From the NCBI GenBank assembly GCA_026196875.1, contig JAPHTP010000019.1, forward strand, positions 31,621 to 95,620: a DNA stretch of 64,000 nucleotides, written 5' to 3'. Positions 27,685 through 37,988 of the stretch are shown piece by piece (position 1 is the stretch's first letter; the number at the start of each line of letters is the position of its first letter). The notes beneath the pieces are model-generated. The model was not told the origin of the DNA. It searched no databases and worked only from the letters and a program-made list of their open reading frames with translations. Position numbers and translations under genes: made by a program. The DNA is from Kangiellaceae bacterium (GTDB taxonomy: Bacteria; Pseudomonadota; Gammaproteobacteria; Enterobacterales; Kangiellaceae).

Positions 27685-29100
27685 CTATGCATGCTGTGAT
27701 GCAGTCTCTAATTCTTCTTTTAAGTCAGAATGGTGATTACCTTCGGCACCGTGCATCCAATAAACTAGCTTATCTGCCATGAAATACAAGATAACAGCCG
27801 CAACAGCAGCGGTAATTCCTATTCCGGCAAATACATTTAGCGCTCCATCAACGCCAATTTTTTCTGTACCTGCCATACTTCCGATGAGGCCGCCTACATA
27901 GTTGGCTACTGCAATAAATGTAAACCAAACACCCATTAAGAATGACATGAGTCTTAGCGGAGCCAATTTTGTTACCATTGAAAGACCGATTGGACTTAAG
28001 CAAAGTTCACCCATTGTGTGGAAAAGGTAAGCGCCTAACAACCAGAACATACTAGTTTTTACTGTCTCATCACCACCTTGTTGCAATACTGCACCAATCA
28101 TAAACAAGAAACCCACTGCAAGCAGTAAAAGTGCTACCGCAAACTTAATTGGAGAAGTCGGTTCTTTAGGACCCATTTTGATCCAAAGCATTGAGAATAT
28201 GGGAGCCAAAATAACTATATAAATGGGGTTTAAAGACTGGAAGAAGGTGGTTGGTATTTCCCAACCAAAGAGGTTTCTATCGGTGTAAGTTTCTGTATAT
28301 AGATTCATCAAACCACCGGCTTGTTCGAAGCCTGCCCAGAAAATAACCGTGAAAACGCCGAGAATTACAATAACTTTAAGTCGATCAAATTCTTCCTTAG
28401 TCAGTGGAGTGTCGCGTTCTTCTTTTGCTTCTCGCTTGTCGCGTTTAGCAGCAGGTTCGACACCAATATCGCCTAAATACTTTTGGGCGAATAGCACTTG
28501 AATTACTAAGCTTAACAGCATGCCGGTACCTGCAGCGATAAAGCCAGCTTGCCAACCCCAAGCGGCGGCAACAATACCTACAACAATACCAGAAAGCATT
28601 GCACCAACGTTGATCCCCATATAGAAAATAGTGAATGCACCATCGCGACGATGATCACCTTCCTCGTATAAGTCACCCACCATAGTTGAAATGTTTGGCT
28701 TAAATAGACCGTTACCTGCTATTAGAAGAGCTAAGCCAATATAAAATATGGTGTTCTCCATTCCTGGCGTCGTAGTATGAGGTGTAGCCAATACAAAGTG
28801 GCCAGCTGCCATCAAAATACCGCCTAAAATGATAGATTTACGTTGTCCAAGAAGGTTATCGGCTAACCAACCACCTAACAGCGGGGTTAGATAGACAAGA
28901 CCTGTGAAAATTCCGTAAAGGCTAACTGCGTCGCCTTGTGCCCAACCTAACCCGCCATCTTGAACTTGATCTGCTAGGTAAAGAACTAAAATTGCGCGCA
29001 TCGCGTAATATGAAAACCGTTCCCAAAGCTCAGTCGTAAAGAGCAAATAAAGTCCTTTGGGATGACCGAGAAACTCTCCCGGTGGAACATTAGTCGACAT
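27685..29100 (-). CDS. Proton-dependent oligopeptide (POT/PTR2) transporter
   Basis: The 471-residue carrier imports di- and tripeptides with protons. The family signature ExxERFxYY is present as ELWERFSYYAMRAILVLYL (residues ~24-42), followed by GGWLADNLLGQRKSI and GNGLFKPNISTMVGDLY, the second PTR signature. About 14 TM segments can be traced. AGGAG lies eight bases before the ATG. It is divergent from the acuI-like gene. Confidence 0.92.
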   Translation of the reverse strand: MSTNVPPGEFLGHPKGLYLLFTTELWERFSYYAMRAILVLYLADQVQDGGLGWAQGDAVSLYGIFTGLVYLTPLLGGWLADNLLGQRKSIILGGILMAAGHFVLATPHTTTPGMENTIFYIGLALLIAGNGLFKPNISTMVGDLYEEGDHRRDGAFTIFYMGINVGAMLSGIVVGIVAAAWGWQAGFIAAGTGMLLSLVIQVLFAQKYLGDIGVEPAAKRDKREAKEERDTPLTKEEFDRLKVIVILGVFTVIFWAGFEQAGGLMNLYTETYTDRNLFGWEIPTTFFQSLNPIYIVILAPIFSMLWIKMGPKEPTSPIKFAVALLLLAVGFLFMIGAVLQQGGDETVKTSMFWLLGAYLFHTMGELCLSPIGLSMVTKLAPLRLMSFLMGVWFTFIAVANYVGGLIGSMAGTEKIGVDGALNVFAGIGITAAVAAVILYFMADKLVYWMHGAEGNHHSDLKEELETASQHA

Positions 29101-29428
29101 TAATAAGACTCCTATTTAATCTATTTTTATAATTCGTCTGCTTATAATTGTTGTTGTTTTTTCGTACAAACATATTGTGGCTTTTTAACCAGACGGCTTT
29201 TATACCGCGTTTAATAGGCTTCTGACAAGTTAAGTTTTAGTGAAGATTCACGCCTAATCTCAATAACTTCATGAAAAATAAGTCTATTTGCTTTGTGATC
29301 CGCGCAGTTATTGAACACTAGGATATTTGTTTTCATTGGTTAACTTAACAACAAGTTAGCGAAAAATAGCGGGACAATCATGACTTTTAGGGTACAATAG
29401 CGCCATTTTTCGAAACTAGGGCAAAACT
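29101..29428. other. Divergent promoter region between POT transporter and acuI-like gene
   Basis: This 328-base gap holds the ribosome binding site of the transporter at its left end, an inverted repeat TAACTT-N6-AAGTTA at 29341-29358, and a candidate promoter for the rightward gene. No ORF is visible. Confidence 0.5.
29371..29398 (+). promoter_or_regulatory. Candidate promoter of acuI-like gene
   Basis: GGGACA (29371-29376) and TACAAT (29393-29398) with a 16-base spacer resemble a sigma70 promoter and lie 30 bases before the GTG start. Confidence 0.4.
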
Positions 29429-30418
29429 GTGACTTTTCTAGCGTGTAGGATTTATAAACAAGAAAACCAGGTTGAACATCGTTTGGAACAAATGGACTTG
29501 GATTCGCTTTGTACTGGTGATGTTGTAATTAAGGTCCACTATTCGGGGGTTAATTATAAGGATGCGCTAGGAGCCACGGGGCGCGGTGCTATTCTCAAGC
29601 AATTTCCCTTAAACGGCGGTATAGATCTGGCCGGAGTAGTTGAGTCGTCATCCGACTCTCGATTTAAAGTTGGAGATGAAGTCCTGGTAAATGGTTGTGG
29701 CTTAGGTGAGTCACATGATGGTGGTTTAGCTCAAATGGCAAGGGTTCCAGCCGATTGGGTGATCCCCGTTCCAAATGGCCTGACTATGCAGGACTGCATG
29801 ATTTTAGGTACAGCTGGTTTTACTGCCGGATTAGCAATTCACCGCATGCAAGAAAATAATCAAACTCATGAAAAGGGACCGATTGTTGTAACAGGGGCAA
29901 GTGGGGGAGTTGGTTCCATAGCGGTAGACATGCTTTCTAATCTTGGTTACGAAGTTATTGCCGTTAGTGGTAGGCGCGAGTTTGACGATTACCTGACTAA
30001 CTTGGGCGCGAACAAAGTTTGCTCAGTGGAAGATTTAGAGTTAGGCCAACGACCGTTAGAGAAAGGGCAGTTTGGTGGCGTAATTGATAATGTTGGTGGT
30101 GATCTTCTTTCGCAGTTAATCGCACATACCAATTTATGGGGAAATATTGCTAGTATCGGATTGGCAAGCGGACATCGATTGGATACTACTGTCTTTCCGT
30201 TTATATTGCGTGGCGTGAGTGTACTAGGAGTCAGTTCTACAAATTGCCCAATGTCGCTAAGAACTGATATTTGGAATCGCATGGGGGGGGAATTGAAACC
30301 GAGTCATCTACAAGATATTTTGACAGAAGTTGTTCCTTTGTCAGAGGTTTCAAGAGTGTTCGACGCTTTATTAGATCGTAAACTTCATGGCCGCATTGTA
30401 GTTGATTGCCAAGCCTAA
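29429..30418 (+). CDS. Acrylyl-CoA reductase AcuI / YhdH-family MDR oxidoreductase
   Basis: The 329-residue NADPH-dependent medium-chain reductase lacks zinc and belongs to the YhdH/YhfP/AcuI group. The start is a GTG at 29429 with AGGG upstream. Seen are the YSGVNYKDALGATGRG N-terminal motif, GIDLAGVVESS, the nucleotide-binding VTGASGGVGSIAVDML (~residues 152-167) and the C-terminal LHGRIVVD. AcuI reduces acryloyl-CoA to propionyl-CoA, for instance in DMSP breakdown; whether that is its role here is not shown by context. A DUF4442 gene follows after 37 bases. Confidence 0.85.
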   Translation: MTFLACRIYKQENQVEHRLEQMDLDSLCTGDVVIKVHYSGVNYKDALGATGRGAILKQFPLNGGIDLAGVVESSSDSRFKVGDEVLVNGCGLGESHDGGLAQMARVPADWVIPVPNGLTMQDCMILGTAGFTAGLAIHRMQENNQTHEKGPIVVTGASGGVGSIAVDMLSNLGYEVIAVSGRREFDDYLTNLGANKVCSVEDLELGQRPLEKGQFGGVIDNVGGDLLSQLIAHTNLWGNIASIGLASGHRLDTTVFPFILRGVSVLGVSSTNCPMSLRTDIWNRMGGELKPSHLQDILTEVVPLSEVSRVFDALLDRKLHGRIVVDCQA

Positions 30419-30455
30419 TTTTAGTTTTGTCAAATTTTAAAAGAAGATAATTAAA

Positions 30456-30944
30456 ATGAAAAATCAGTTAGCAAAAGTTGTCGATAAGTTGCAGTCCAAA
30501 CCAAAATGGTTACGTGGACGTTTACTAGATTTTGCTCTCGGCTCAACTATAAAGTTTATTGGAACCGCAAGCTTAAATTGCAGAGAGCTGACTCAGGAAA
30601 AAGCGGTTTTCTTTTTAAAAAACCGCAAAAAAGTTCAGAATCATATTGGTACCGTTCACGCAGCTGCGACTAGCCTGGTTGCTGAAACCGCAAGCGGTAT
30701 GGTTGTAGGCATGAATATTCCTGATGACAAGATCCCCGTGCTAAAAACAATGCACATTGACTATGTTAAACGTTCAACTGGAAATCTCACCGCCGTAGCT
30801 ACAATTACACAAGAGCAAATTGAACAATTACATAAAGAGGAAAAAGGGGATACAGTAATTTCGGTGACGGTAACGGATGACGCCAGTGTAGAACCCGTAA
30901 TTTGTCAGATGACCTGGGCTTGGGTTCCGAAAAAGCGCAAATAG
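30456..30944 (+). CDS. DUF4442 hotdog-fold protein (putative acyl-CoA thioesterase)
   Basis: The 162-residue protein matches the DUF4442/PaaI-like hotdog pattern, with KKVQNHIGTVHAAATSLVAETASG as the central helix region and a C-terminal ICQMTWAWVPKK strand. The fold implies thioesterase activity on acyl-CoA, but no substrate can be named. Coupling with the acuI-like reductase upstream may point to acyl-CoA metabolism. Confidence 0.78.
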   Translation: MKNQLAKVVDKLQSKPKWLRGRLLDFALGSTIKFIGTASLNCRELTQEKAVFFLKNRKKVQNHIGTVHAAATSLVAETASGMVVGMNIPDDKIPVLKTMHIDYVKRSTGNLTAVATITQEQIEQLHKEEKGDTVISVTVTDDASVEPVICQMTWAWVPKKRK

Positions 30945-31044
30945 CTTTCAAACAAAGCTTATAGCATTTCTATTTGGTGTAAGCCATGATGACTAAGGTG
31001 AAGTCGACTAAAGTCGATCCAATTTAAGTAGTACGAGAATTTTA

Positions 31045-32385
31045 ATGCAAGTTTATTTAACCGCGCTAGGTTGTCGCCTTAACGAAGCCGAGCTTCAAAT
31101 GTGGGCTGACGATTTTAAAAGTCACTCCATTAGCGTGACCCCTGAATTAGAATCGGCAGATCTTATTGTAGTCAATACTTGCGCCGTTACCGGGGAAGCT
31201 GCGCGCAAATCTCGCCAGACTATTCGAAAACTTCACCGCAAGCAACCAAAAGCAAAACTCGTAGTTACAGGATGTTACGCATCTCTGGAAAGAGAACAAG
31301 CCGAACAACTCCTTGGCGTTGACCTAATCGTTAGCAACTCAGATAAAGCTAAGTTGCCGGAACTTGCTTATGATCTAATGGATTCTCAATCCATGCCTTA
31401 CGCTGCGACTGAACCTGACGAGTCCGCGCTTTTTGTGCGTAACAAAGAACGAGCTTTTATTAAGATTCAAGATGGATGTCGCTATCGTTGTACCTATTGC
31501 ATTGTTACTGTAGCTAGAGGGGATGAGCAAAGCAGGACAATCGAAGACCTTATTGGAGAAATTAACCGGCTTGAACAAAGCGGTGTTAAAGAAATTGTTT
31601 TAACCGGCGTTCATGTTGGTGGATATGGCTCAGACATTGATACGTCGCTTTATAAATTAGTTGTTGCTATTTTGGAGCAAACTCAGATCCCGAGAATACG
31701 CTTTGCGTCTGTTGAACCCTGGGACTTACCAGATAACTTTTTCGAGTTGTTTAAAGACAAAAGGTTAATGCCGCATATGCACTTGCCCATTCAAAGCGGT
31801 AGTAACCAAATTCTGAAGAAAATGTCACGCCGATGTAAGTCTGAAACGTTTTTAGAGTTAGTGGAAAGGGCTCGCTCAGTGGTCCCTGAATTTAACGTAA
31901 CAACCGATGTAATAGTAGGCTTTCCTGGAGAGACAGAAGAAGATTTTGAATTGTCTAAAAAGATCGTCGAACAGGCAAAGTTTGGGCATGTTCATATCTT
32001 TTCTTATTCTGATCGAGAAGGCACTAAAGCAGCTCGACTACCCAACAAGATTGACAATGAAACCAAAAAGAAAAGAAGTAAGTCGCTTCATCAATTGACG
32101 CACCAAGTAAAGTTGGAGCAAATCAAAAAACTAGTTTCACAAACTCAATCAATACTTTGGGAAGGTAGAGCTCATAAAGTTGAAAGTGGGCATTATCGCT
32201 ATTTTGGGCATACGGAAAACTATCATAAAGTACAAATTGACCTTGATGAACCGGTGGAGTTAACCAATCAAATTATTCTTTGTGAGTTTATCGACGTTGA
32301 TCCTAAGACAATGGCCTTAGTTGCTAAGCCACTCGAAAGTCTAAACGAATATCAATCTCGAATTGATGTCCAGCTCGTAGAGTAG
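31045..32385 (+). CDS. mtaB: tRNA t6A37 methylthiotransferase MtaB
   Basis: The 446-residue radical-SAM enzyme adds a methylthio group to t6A37 of tRNA. The UPF0004 domain (residues ~1-125) supplies three cluster cysteines (LGCRLNEAE, NTCAVT, TGCYAS). The radical SAM domain has CRYRCTYC (CxxxCxxC, ~residues 147-154). A TRAM-like C-terminal region follows. The ALGCRLN start and short length point to MtaB rather than MiaB or RimO. It is convergent with barA. Confidence 0.9.
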   Translation: MQVYLTALGCRLNEAELQMWADDFKSHSISVTPELESADLIVVNTCAVTGEAARKSRQTIRKLHRKQPKAKLVVTGCYASLEREQAEQLLGVDLIVSNSDKAKLPELAYDLMDSQSMPYAATEPDESALFVRNKERAFIKIQDGCRYRCTYCIVTVARGDEQSRTIEDLIGEINRLEQSGVKEIVLTGVHVGGYGSDIDTSLYKLVVAILEQTQIPRIRFASVEPWDLPDNFFELFKDKRLMPHMHLPIQSGSNQILKKMSRRCKSETFLELVERARSVVPEFNVTTDVIVGFPGETEEDFELSKKIVEQAKFGHVHIFSYSDREGTKAARLPNKIDNETKKKRSKSLHQLTHQVKLEQIKKLVSQTQSILWEGRAHKVESGHYRYFGHTENYHKVQIDLDEPVELTNQIILCEFIDVDPKTMALVAKPLESLNEYQSRIDVQLVE

Positions 32386-32442
32386 CGAGAGATAAATAGC
32401 CACTCCAGATATTTTATTGCTAATCTCATTATAAGTCGTCTT

Positions 32443-35262
32443 TTATAAGTAGTCCTTGGCGGCTTCCTCAACATCATCAATGGCCTGCATAAAGTCAGAG
32501 TGAATGGCTAGAGAAGCTTGATTGAAAGCGTCTTTCTTTAAATGAGTTTCATATTCGTTAGCAATTTTTTTCAACTGAGGAACACCACAATAAGCTGTAG
32601 CGCCATGCAGTTTGTGCACATGCTGGGTGAGTGATTCTTTGTCTTCATTCTCAAAGGCAGAGTCTATTTTGTTTTTCGCTTCGTTAAAACTATTTACCAG
32701 CATCTTCAGCATATCTTTCGCAAGGTCGGGTTTTTGATTTGCTGCCTTTAAGCTAAGTTCCCAATCCACAACTGAATTCGACTCGGCGTCTGCATTAGCC
32801 GAGGGAAGCTGCAGCGAAGTTTCGGCCTGTGGGGACTTAGAATCTTCTTTTTGCACCAGTTTTTTTCTAGTCCATTTATTGATTGTTTCTTCTAGCTGAG
32901 CTTGACTAATTGGCTTGGTAAGATAATCGTCCATACCTTCGGCTAAAAGCTTTTCTTTTTCGCCTTTCATCGCGTGAGCGGTCAACGCAATTATTGGTGT
33001 TCTTGCCTTAGAAGATTTGAGCTTGCGAATGTGGCGTGTTGCCTCAACTCCATCCATTTCTGGCATTTGAATATCCATAAATATCAAATCAAAGCTCGAT
33101 TTCTCGCATGCCTTTACTGCCTCGACACCATCGTCTGCGAGGGTTGTATCGACATTATACTCGGATAATAATTCGGCAATAAGTTTTAAGTTTGCTTCGT
33201 TGTCGTCTACGCATAAAATTCGCGAAGGACCAGAGTCAACATTTGTGTTTGAGTCCTCACTTGCTTCATCCTCCATCGTTTTCTGCTTACCGATTTCGAA
33301 CCATTCAAACAATGCATTATAGAAGTTCTTGCGTATTAAGGGCTTGCTTATATGATGGGCAATTCCTAGTTCTGCATACTGATTGATAACGGTTTCGTCA
33401 TTGGTGTTTAGCAAGACTGCAGACGAGCAATTGAGTGATTTTCCTAGGTCATTGATTTGTGTGAGTTCGCGGTGGAATTCTTGACTTGGATAGCCTCCCA
33501 CAATTATTAAGTGAACCGTTTTTTGTTGTTGGCTATTAAGGCTGGCGAGTTCAATTAGTGAATCAATGTCATCAGTTGTCTCAACTTTAATATTCCAACG
33601 AGTTAACAAGTGCTGCGTAGCTAACTGAGATACTCTGCTTGAGTCGTGAAGAAGCACTCGTCTTCCCGGAAAACCAAAATCAATTTGTTTATTCTCTTCC
33701 GGATCTTTGTCTAGCTCGATTGTGAACCAGAAAGTAGAACCAACGTTTTCTTCGCTCTCAAGGCCAATTTTACCGTTCATTGATTCCACGAGTTTTTTAG
33801 ATATCACAAGACCTAAGCCAGTTCCACCAAATCTGCGAGTAGTGGAGGTGTCTGCTTGGGTGAATGCGTGGAACAAGACTTTCCTTTGTTCTTCCGAAAG
33901 ACCAACGCCGGTATCAGTAACTTTAATTTTTAACCTTACTGATTGAGGTGTTTCATCATCTAGCATCACCCTTATTTGAACGTTACCTTGCTGGGTGAAT
34001 TTAATCGCATTGTTGGTGAGATTGGTAAGTATTTGGGAAATCCTTACCGAGTCGCCTAATAAGTTTTCCGGTACATCCTGGTAAACAACCCCCAATAATT
34101 CGATATTTTTATTTTGGGCTGCAGGTCCAAGCAGATTTAGTACCTCATCAACACAGTCGCTGATATTTAATGAACGTTTTTCCAGGTCCATTTTACCCGC
34201 TTCGATTTTGGAGAAGTCAAGTATGTCATCGATTATTGAAAGCAGATTGGTGGCAGATTTTTTGATCGTATTTAAGTGGTCTGATTGTTTGTGAGTGAGC
34301 TCGGTTCTTAACAATAGATTAGTAAAACCAATCACTCCATTCATTGGCGTTCGGATTTCATGACTCATATTAGCCAGGAATTCAGATTTTACCCTGCTTG
34401 CTTCAATTGCTTGTTTGCGAGCCATATCTAGTTCAACATTTTGAAGTTCTAACGCTTCATTGGTCTCATGTAGATCTGCGGTTGCTTGTTCTACCGCCGC
34501 TTGCATTTCTTCAGTTGCTTCAAATATGGATTGGCTCATATCGTTAAATCCGTCAACGAGCGTTTTTAACTCACCTGTTGCCTGAGATTTAATGGCTACC
34601 TTTAGTTGTCCTTCCTTAATTCTTTTTACCGCAGACGCAAGTTGAATGATAGGGATAGTGATTGAACGAGCCATCCCTTGCGCTAATGCACCGCCTAATC
34701 CAAGCCCGACAACAAGTATAATTAGTGCCGTCGCAACGGTTTGGTATTGTCTTAAACGGGCATTTTTTATTGTTAAGTAAACAGCAACGTATCCTAAATT
34801 AGGGATATTCTGTATTTGTAATGTTGATTGATAGTCGTTGCCCAAATCAGGTTGGGTGGTTATCGGGGTACGGACAATAATGCCATCTTCAAGCATCTCA
34901 GTCTGGGTCTGCTGGGGTGTTAATTGCGCATTAATGGAAAGAACTTCGACGAGCCTAGATGTTCCAGACTTGGCCAGCATTAAGTTATTTTTATCAAATA
35001 TCGCAACCGCGAGAATATCGTCGTCACCATCTCTTGCGTTATTGACAAGTCGCTGCAAGGCTGGAGAATTTGCTGACAGTACTGAGTATTCTGCTGTTTG
35101 AGCTAAATAGTTGGCTATTGTTTGACCTCGTTCATTCAATGATACGTTGAGGTCGTGCATGCGAGTAACTATAAAGTAGGCTCCCATAACTAAGGCTACC
35201 AATCCTGTTGGTATCAATGCGAGTAAGATTACCCGGGCCTTTATTCCCCATTCATTCATCAA
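32443..35262 (-). CDS. barA: BarA/GacS-type hybrid sensor histidine kinase
   Basis: The 939-residue inner-membrane kinase has the BarA/GacS layout. TM1 is near residues 10-30, a periplasmic sensor domain follows, TM2 is near 172-198, then HAMP, a coiled coil, HisKA with phospho-acceptor His301 (SHEIRTP), HATPase (~395-515), a degenerate receiver (~530-650) lacking the acceptor Asp, a full receiver with Asp730 (DIQMPEMDG) and an HPt domain with His883 ([11 protein letters not shown]). In gammaproteobacteria this phosphorelay drives GacA/UvrY and Csr/Rsm small RNAs. Its place beside rlmD-relA matches E. coli. A binding-protein-like gene lies 44 bases upstream on the same strand. Confidence 0.93.
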   Translation of the reverse strand: MMNEWGIKARVILLALIPTGLVALVMGAYFIVTRMHDLNVSLNERGQTIANYLAQTAEYSVLSANSPALQRLVNNARDGDDDILAVAIFDKNNLMLAKSGTSRLVEVLSINAQLTPQQTQTEMLEDGIIVRTPITTQPDLGNDYQSTLQIQNIPNLGYVAVYLTIKNARLRQYQTVATALIILVVGLGLGGALAQGMARSITIPIIQLASAVKRIKEGQLKVAIKSQATGELKTLVDGFNDMSQSIFEATEEMQAAVEQATADLHETNEALELQNVELDMARKQAIEASRVKSEFLANMSHEIRTPMNGVIGFTNLLLRTELTHKQSDHLNTIKKSATNLLSIIDDILDFSKIEAGKMDLEKRSLNISDCVDEVLNLLGPAAQNKNIELLGVVYQDVPENLLGDSVRISQILTNLTNNAIKFTQQGNVQIRVMLDDETPQSVRLKIKVTDTGVGLSEEQRKVLFHAFTQADTSTTRRFGGTGLGLVISKKLVESMNGKIGLESEENVGSTFWFTIELDKDPEENKQIDFGFPGRRVLLHDSSRVSQLATQHLLTRWNIKVETTDDIDSLIELASLNSQQQKTVHLIIVGGYPSQEFHRELTQINDLGKSLNCSSAVLLNTNDETVINQYAELGIAHHISKPLIRKNFYNALFEWFEIGKQKTMEDEASEDSNTNVDSGPSRILCVDDNEANLKLIAELLSEYNVDTTLADDGVEAVKACEKSSFDLIFMDIQMPEMDGVEATRHIRKLKSSKARTPIIALTAHAMKGEKEKLLAEGMDDYLTKPISQAQLEETINKWTRKKLVQKEDSKSPQAETSLQLPSANADAESNSVVDWELSLKAANQKPDLAKDMLKMLVNSFNEAKNKIDSAFENEDKESLTQHVHKLHGATAYCGVPQLKKIANEYETHLKKDAFNQASLAIHSDFMQAIDDVEEAAKDYL

Positions 35263-35306
35263 CAGACCTATTTTCTAGTTGGATTTTAATTCTACGATTA
35301 CTTTAT

Positions 35307-36326
35307 TTACTTTAATTTATTCTGAGATTCAATTTCTTGAATTTGCTTTGTTATTTTGCCTGCATCTAAGTTTCTAACATTAGTATTGTCGGCAATATGT
35401 TGATTAATTTCCACACTAAAGTTTTTTGCATAACGCGGAGGTCTCCTGGTATTAGTCACGCATAATGCTCGAATATCAGGAATCGCCTCGTTTGCAAGAG
35501 AGTTTATTGAAGTATAAATACTGGCTAAGGCGCCACTCTTGGAGTCTTCCAGTTTATTGCCGAGTAAGTTAACTTTTTGGTAGTAGGCTGCCAACACGAG
35601 TCCTGCGAGTTTAGACGATTGAAATAGTTCATCATTATTGGTTAAGGCTAGCCACCCACCAGATTCAGCTACATTTTTTAGGTATTTTTCGGGCGGGTCG
35701 GTTGGTCTCAACAGTTGAAATGCCAGCTCCATTTCATACTGCTGAGCAATCCGTTGATAGTCAGCCAAATAGTACTTGTCGGATTGGCCAAGTAGGATGC
35801 TTATCACTTCTAAGTCAGACGAAAGTGATTCTGCAAGTAAAACTTGTCTCGCAAAGGGTTGTTCCTCATAGAGGCCAGTCACAAAAATCCCCAACCGTTG
35901 GTATATTCTCTTCAGTTGATCAAGTTTGTGGCGTGGAACTTTGATTGCAAAAATTGATTTCTTGCTTCTTGCGCTGAGAACCTTCTGAGTTGCAATGCTA
36001 CCCACGGTAATGCTACAGCCATGTTCCGAGCCTAGAAACTGCTCCAGCTGATTACGTGACATGTTGCTTGTCTCAGCTAGCTCAGCTTGCAACGCTGGAA
36101 GTTTTTGCTGCAACTGAGTAAGCATCACATCAGCTAGTTTTTCGTCTTGGGAATTATTTCTTTGATAAAAAACGGTCACTTTAGGTGATAGCAGGGGACT
36201 GGTCGTAGCTGGACTTTGTTGGCTATCTGCGACAGCAAGAGTATGCATGGCCAACCAACCGATGATTGCTCTCAGCAGGGTGAAGTTGTACCTCGTTATA
36301 TCAATTTGCCGACAGCAAAATCGCAT
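35307..36326 (-). CDS. Periplasmic ABC substrate-binding-like protein upstream of barA
   Basis: The 339-residue protein has an N-terminal signal segment (LLRAIIGWLAMHTLAVA) and a soluble two-lobed periplasmic-binding-like fold similar to the ABC_sub_bind group (TVFYQRNNSQDEKLADVML; ITVGSIATQKVL; FARQVLLAESLSSDLEVISILLGQ; SSKLAGLVLAAYYQKVNLLGN). There are no permease or ATPase genes nearby. It is 44 bases upstream of barA on the same strand, so the two are probably cotranscribed, and a role as a ligand-binding partner of the sensor is an attractive inference. An internal ATG 25 codons in is an alternative start. Confidence 0.68.
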   Translation of the reverse strand: MRFCCRQIDITRYNFTLLRAIIGWLAMHTLAVADSQQSPATTSPLLSPKVTVFYQRNNSQDEKLADVMLTQLQQKLPALQAELAETSNMSRNQLEQFLGSEHGCSITVGSIATQKVLSARSKKSIFAIKVPRHKLDQLKRIYQRLGIFVTGLYEEQPFARQVLLAESLSSDLEVISILLGQSDKYYLADYQRIAQQYEMELAFQLLRPTDPPEKYLKNVAESGGWLALTNNDELFQSSKLAGLVLAAYYQKVNLLGNKLEDSKSGALASIYTSINSLANEAIPDIRALCVTNTRRPPRYAKNFSVEINQHIADNTNVRNLDAGKITKQIQEIESQNKLK

Positions 36327-36458
36327 TTTCTCGGACCAATTTATAATTAAAAATCAGTAGATTAAATCATTATTATAATTATTCCAACGACTATACTAAG
36401 CTGATTGGACAATTTTGTCGTTGTTATTGCGCTCCAGCGCCATTTTTTAGCCAATTTT

Positions 36459-36488
36459 TCAACATTGTTTCCGATTTAAAAGTATAAT
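36459..36488 (+). promoter_or_regulatory. Candidate promoter of rlmD-relA-mazG
   Basis: A perfect TATAAT at 36483-36488 is preceded at 18 bases by TCAACA (36459-36464, four of six matches to TTGACA). It lies about 100 bases before the rlmD start. Confidence 0.5.
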
Positions 36489-36586
36489 GCGCCTCCAAAA
36501 GCAGCCCTGGCTGTGTTTGAAGATGGTGATATGAGGTTATAGGGCTAATTACCCTAACAATTAAAACAGTTTATTGGAAAGTTTGA

Positions 36587-37927
36587 ATGTCCAGAAGAAG
36601 TCGCAAACAGAAACTCCCTAAAGAGCCCGTTACAGTTGAAATAGAAGGTTTTTCACATGAAGGGCGAGGTATTGCCAGGGTTGATGGAAAAACTGTATTT
36701 GTTGGAGGTGCGCTACCTGGTGAAACTGTAGAAATGCAGTATGTATTTAGTAGAGGAAAATTTGACGAAGGCCGCACGCTTGAAGTCATTAAGCCTAGCC
36801 CTGATAGAGTTGAACCTCCTTGCGAAATGTTCAGCGTTTGTGGCGGGTGCAGCATGCAGCATTTATCTCCGCACGCACAAATAAAGCACAAAGAAGCTAT
36901 TTTAAAGGAACAGTTGCAACATTTTGCTAAAACTGAGCCGAAAGAGTGGTTGGCACCGCTGCAAGCGGATTTACTTGGCTACCGGCGTAAAGCCCGTCTC
37001 GGTGTGCGCTATGTTTTGAAGAAGGAAAGAACCTTAATAGGCTTCCGCGAAAAATATTCCAACTTTCTAACTGACATTGAAACTTGTCCTGTTTTGATAG
37101 AGCGGGTCTCAGGTTTGCTTAAGCCTATGTCAGAGTTGATTGACGGTTTACAAATTAGACAGTTTATTCCGCAAATTGAAGTGGCTAGCGGCGATAATAA
37201 GTCGGCACTAATAGTGCGTCACTTAAAGCCAATGCCTGCGGCAGATAGAGAGTCCTGGATGAACTTTGCACAAAAACACGACACGATTGTTTATCTTCAG
37301 CCTAAAGGCCCAGACTCTTTGGTTCGCTTGTGGCCGACGAGTGACGAGGAAGCGCAGCTGAGCTACGAAATTCCTGAGTACGATGTTGAATTGAAACAAC
37401 AACCTCTCGATTTCGCTCAAGTAAATGCCAGCATAAACAGGGTAATGGTTCCTTATGCTTTGGAATTGCTTGATGTTCAACCTGAAGATCGAGTATTGGA
37501 CCTATTCTGCGGTTTAGGAAACTTTACCATTCCATTAGCAACTAAAGCCAAGTATGTGGTTGGTGTAGAAGGTGTTCAAGAAATGGTCGAACGCGGGCAA
37601 GAAAACGCGCGTTTTAACGAATTGACAAACGTTGAGTTTCACCAAGCTGATTTGACCACGAACTTGGAAGAAAAAGAATGGGTTAAAAATAAAGACTACA
37701 ATAAGGTATTGATCGATCCTGCAAGAAGCGGCGCGCTTGAAGTGATTTCAAACATCGTAAAGTTTGCACCTGAAAAGATTGTTTACGTTTCCTGTAATCC
37801 TGCTACTTTGGCTAGGGATACAGGAGAACTTATTCAGCATGGATATGTCTTGAAAAAAGCTGGCGTAATGGACATGTTTCCACATACAACTCATGTTGAG
37901 TCGATAGCTTTGTTTGAAAAGAAGTAA
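36587..37927 (+). CDS. rlmD: 23S rRNA (uracil-1939-C5)-methyltransferase RlmD
   Basis: The 446-residue SAM enzyme methylates U1939 of 23S rRNA. It has an N-terminal TRAM domain (residues ~10-70), the iron-sulfur cysteines CEMFSVCGGCSMQHL with a later CPVL cysteine, motif I VLDLFCGLGNFTIPLA, LIDPARSGA and the catalytic SCNPATLARD. The length matches E. coli RlmD (433). It starts the rlmD-relA-mazG series. Confidence 0.94.
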   Translation: MSRRSRKQKLPKEPVTVEIEGFSHEGRGIARVDGKTVFVGGALPGETVEMQYVFSRGKFDEGRTLEVIKPSPDRVEPPCEMFSVCGGCSMQHLSPHAQIKHKEAILKEQLQHFAKTEPKEWLAPLQADLLGYRRKARLGVRYVLKKERTLIGFREKYSNFLTDIETCPVLIERVSGLLKPMSELIDGLQIRQFIPQIEVASGDNKSALIVRHLKPMPAADRESWMNFAQKHDTIVYLQPKGPDSLVRLWPTSDEEAQLSYEIPEYDVELKQQPLDFAQVNASINRVMVPYALELLDVQPEDRVLDLFCGLGNFTIPLATKAKYVVGVEGVQEMVERGQENARFNELTNVEFHQADLTTNLEEKEWVKNKDYNKVLIDPARSGALEVISNIVKFAPEKIVYVSCNPATLARDTGELIQHGYVLKKAGVMDMFPHTTHVESIALFEKK

Positions 37928-37988
37928 GGCGATTTATTTGGGCTTCATTGAGTTTGTGGTTAGTTGAATCATTGAGGGTTAGTTAACT

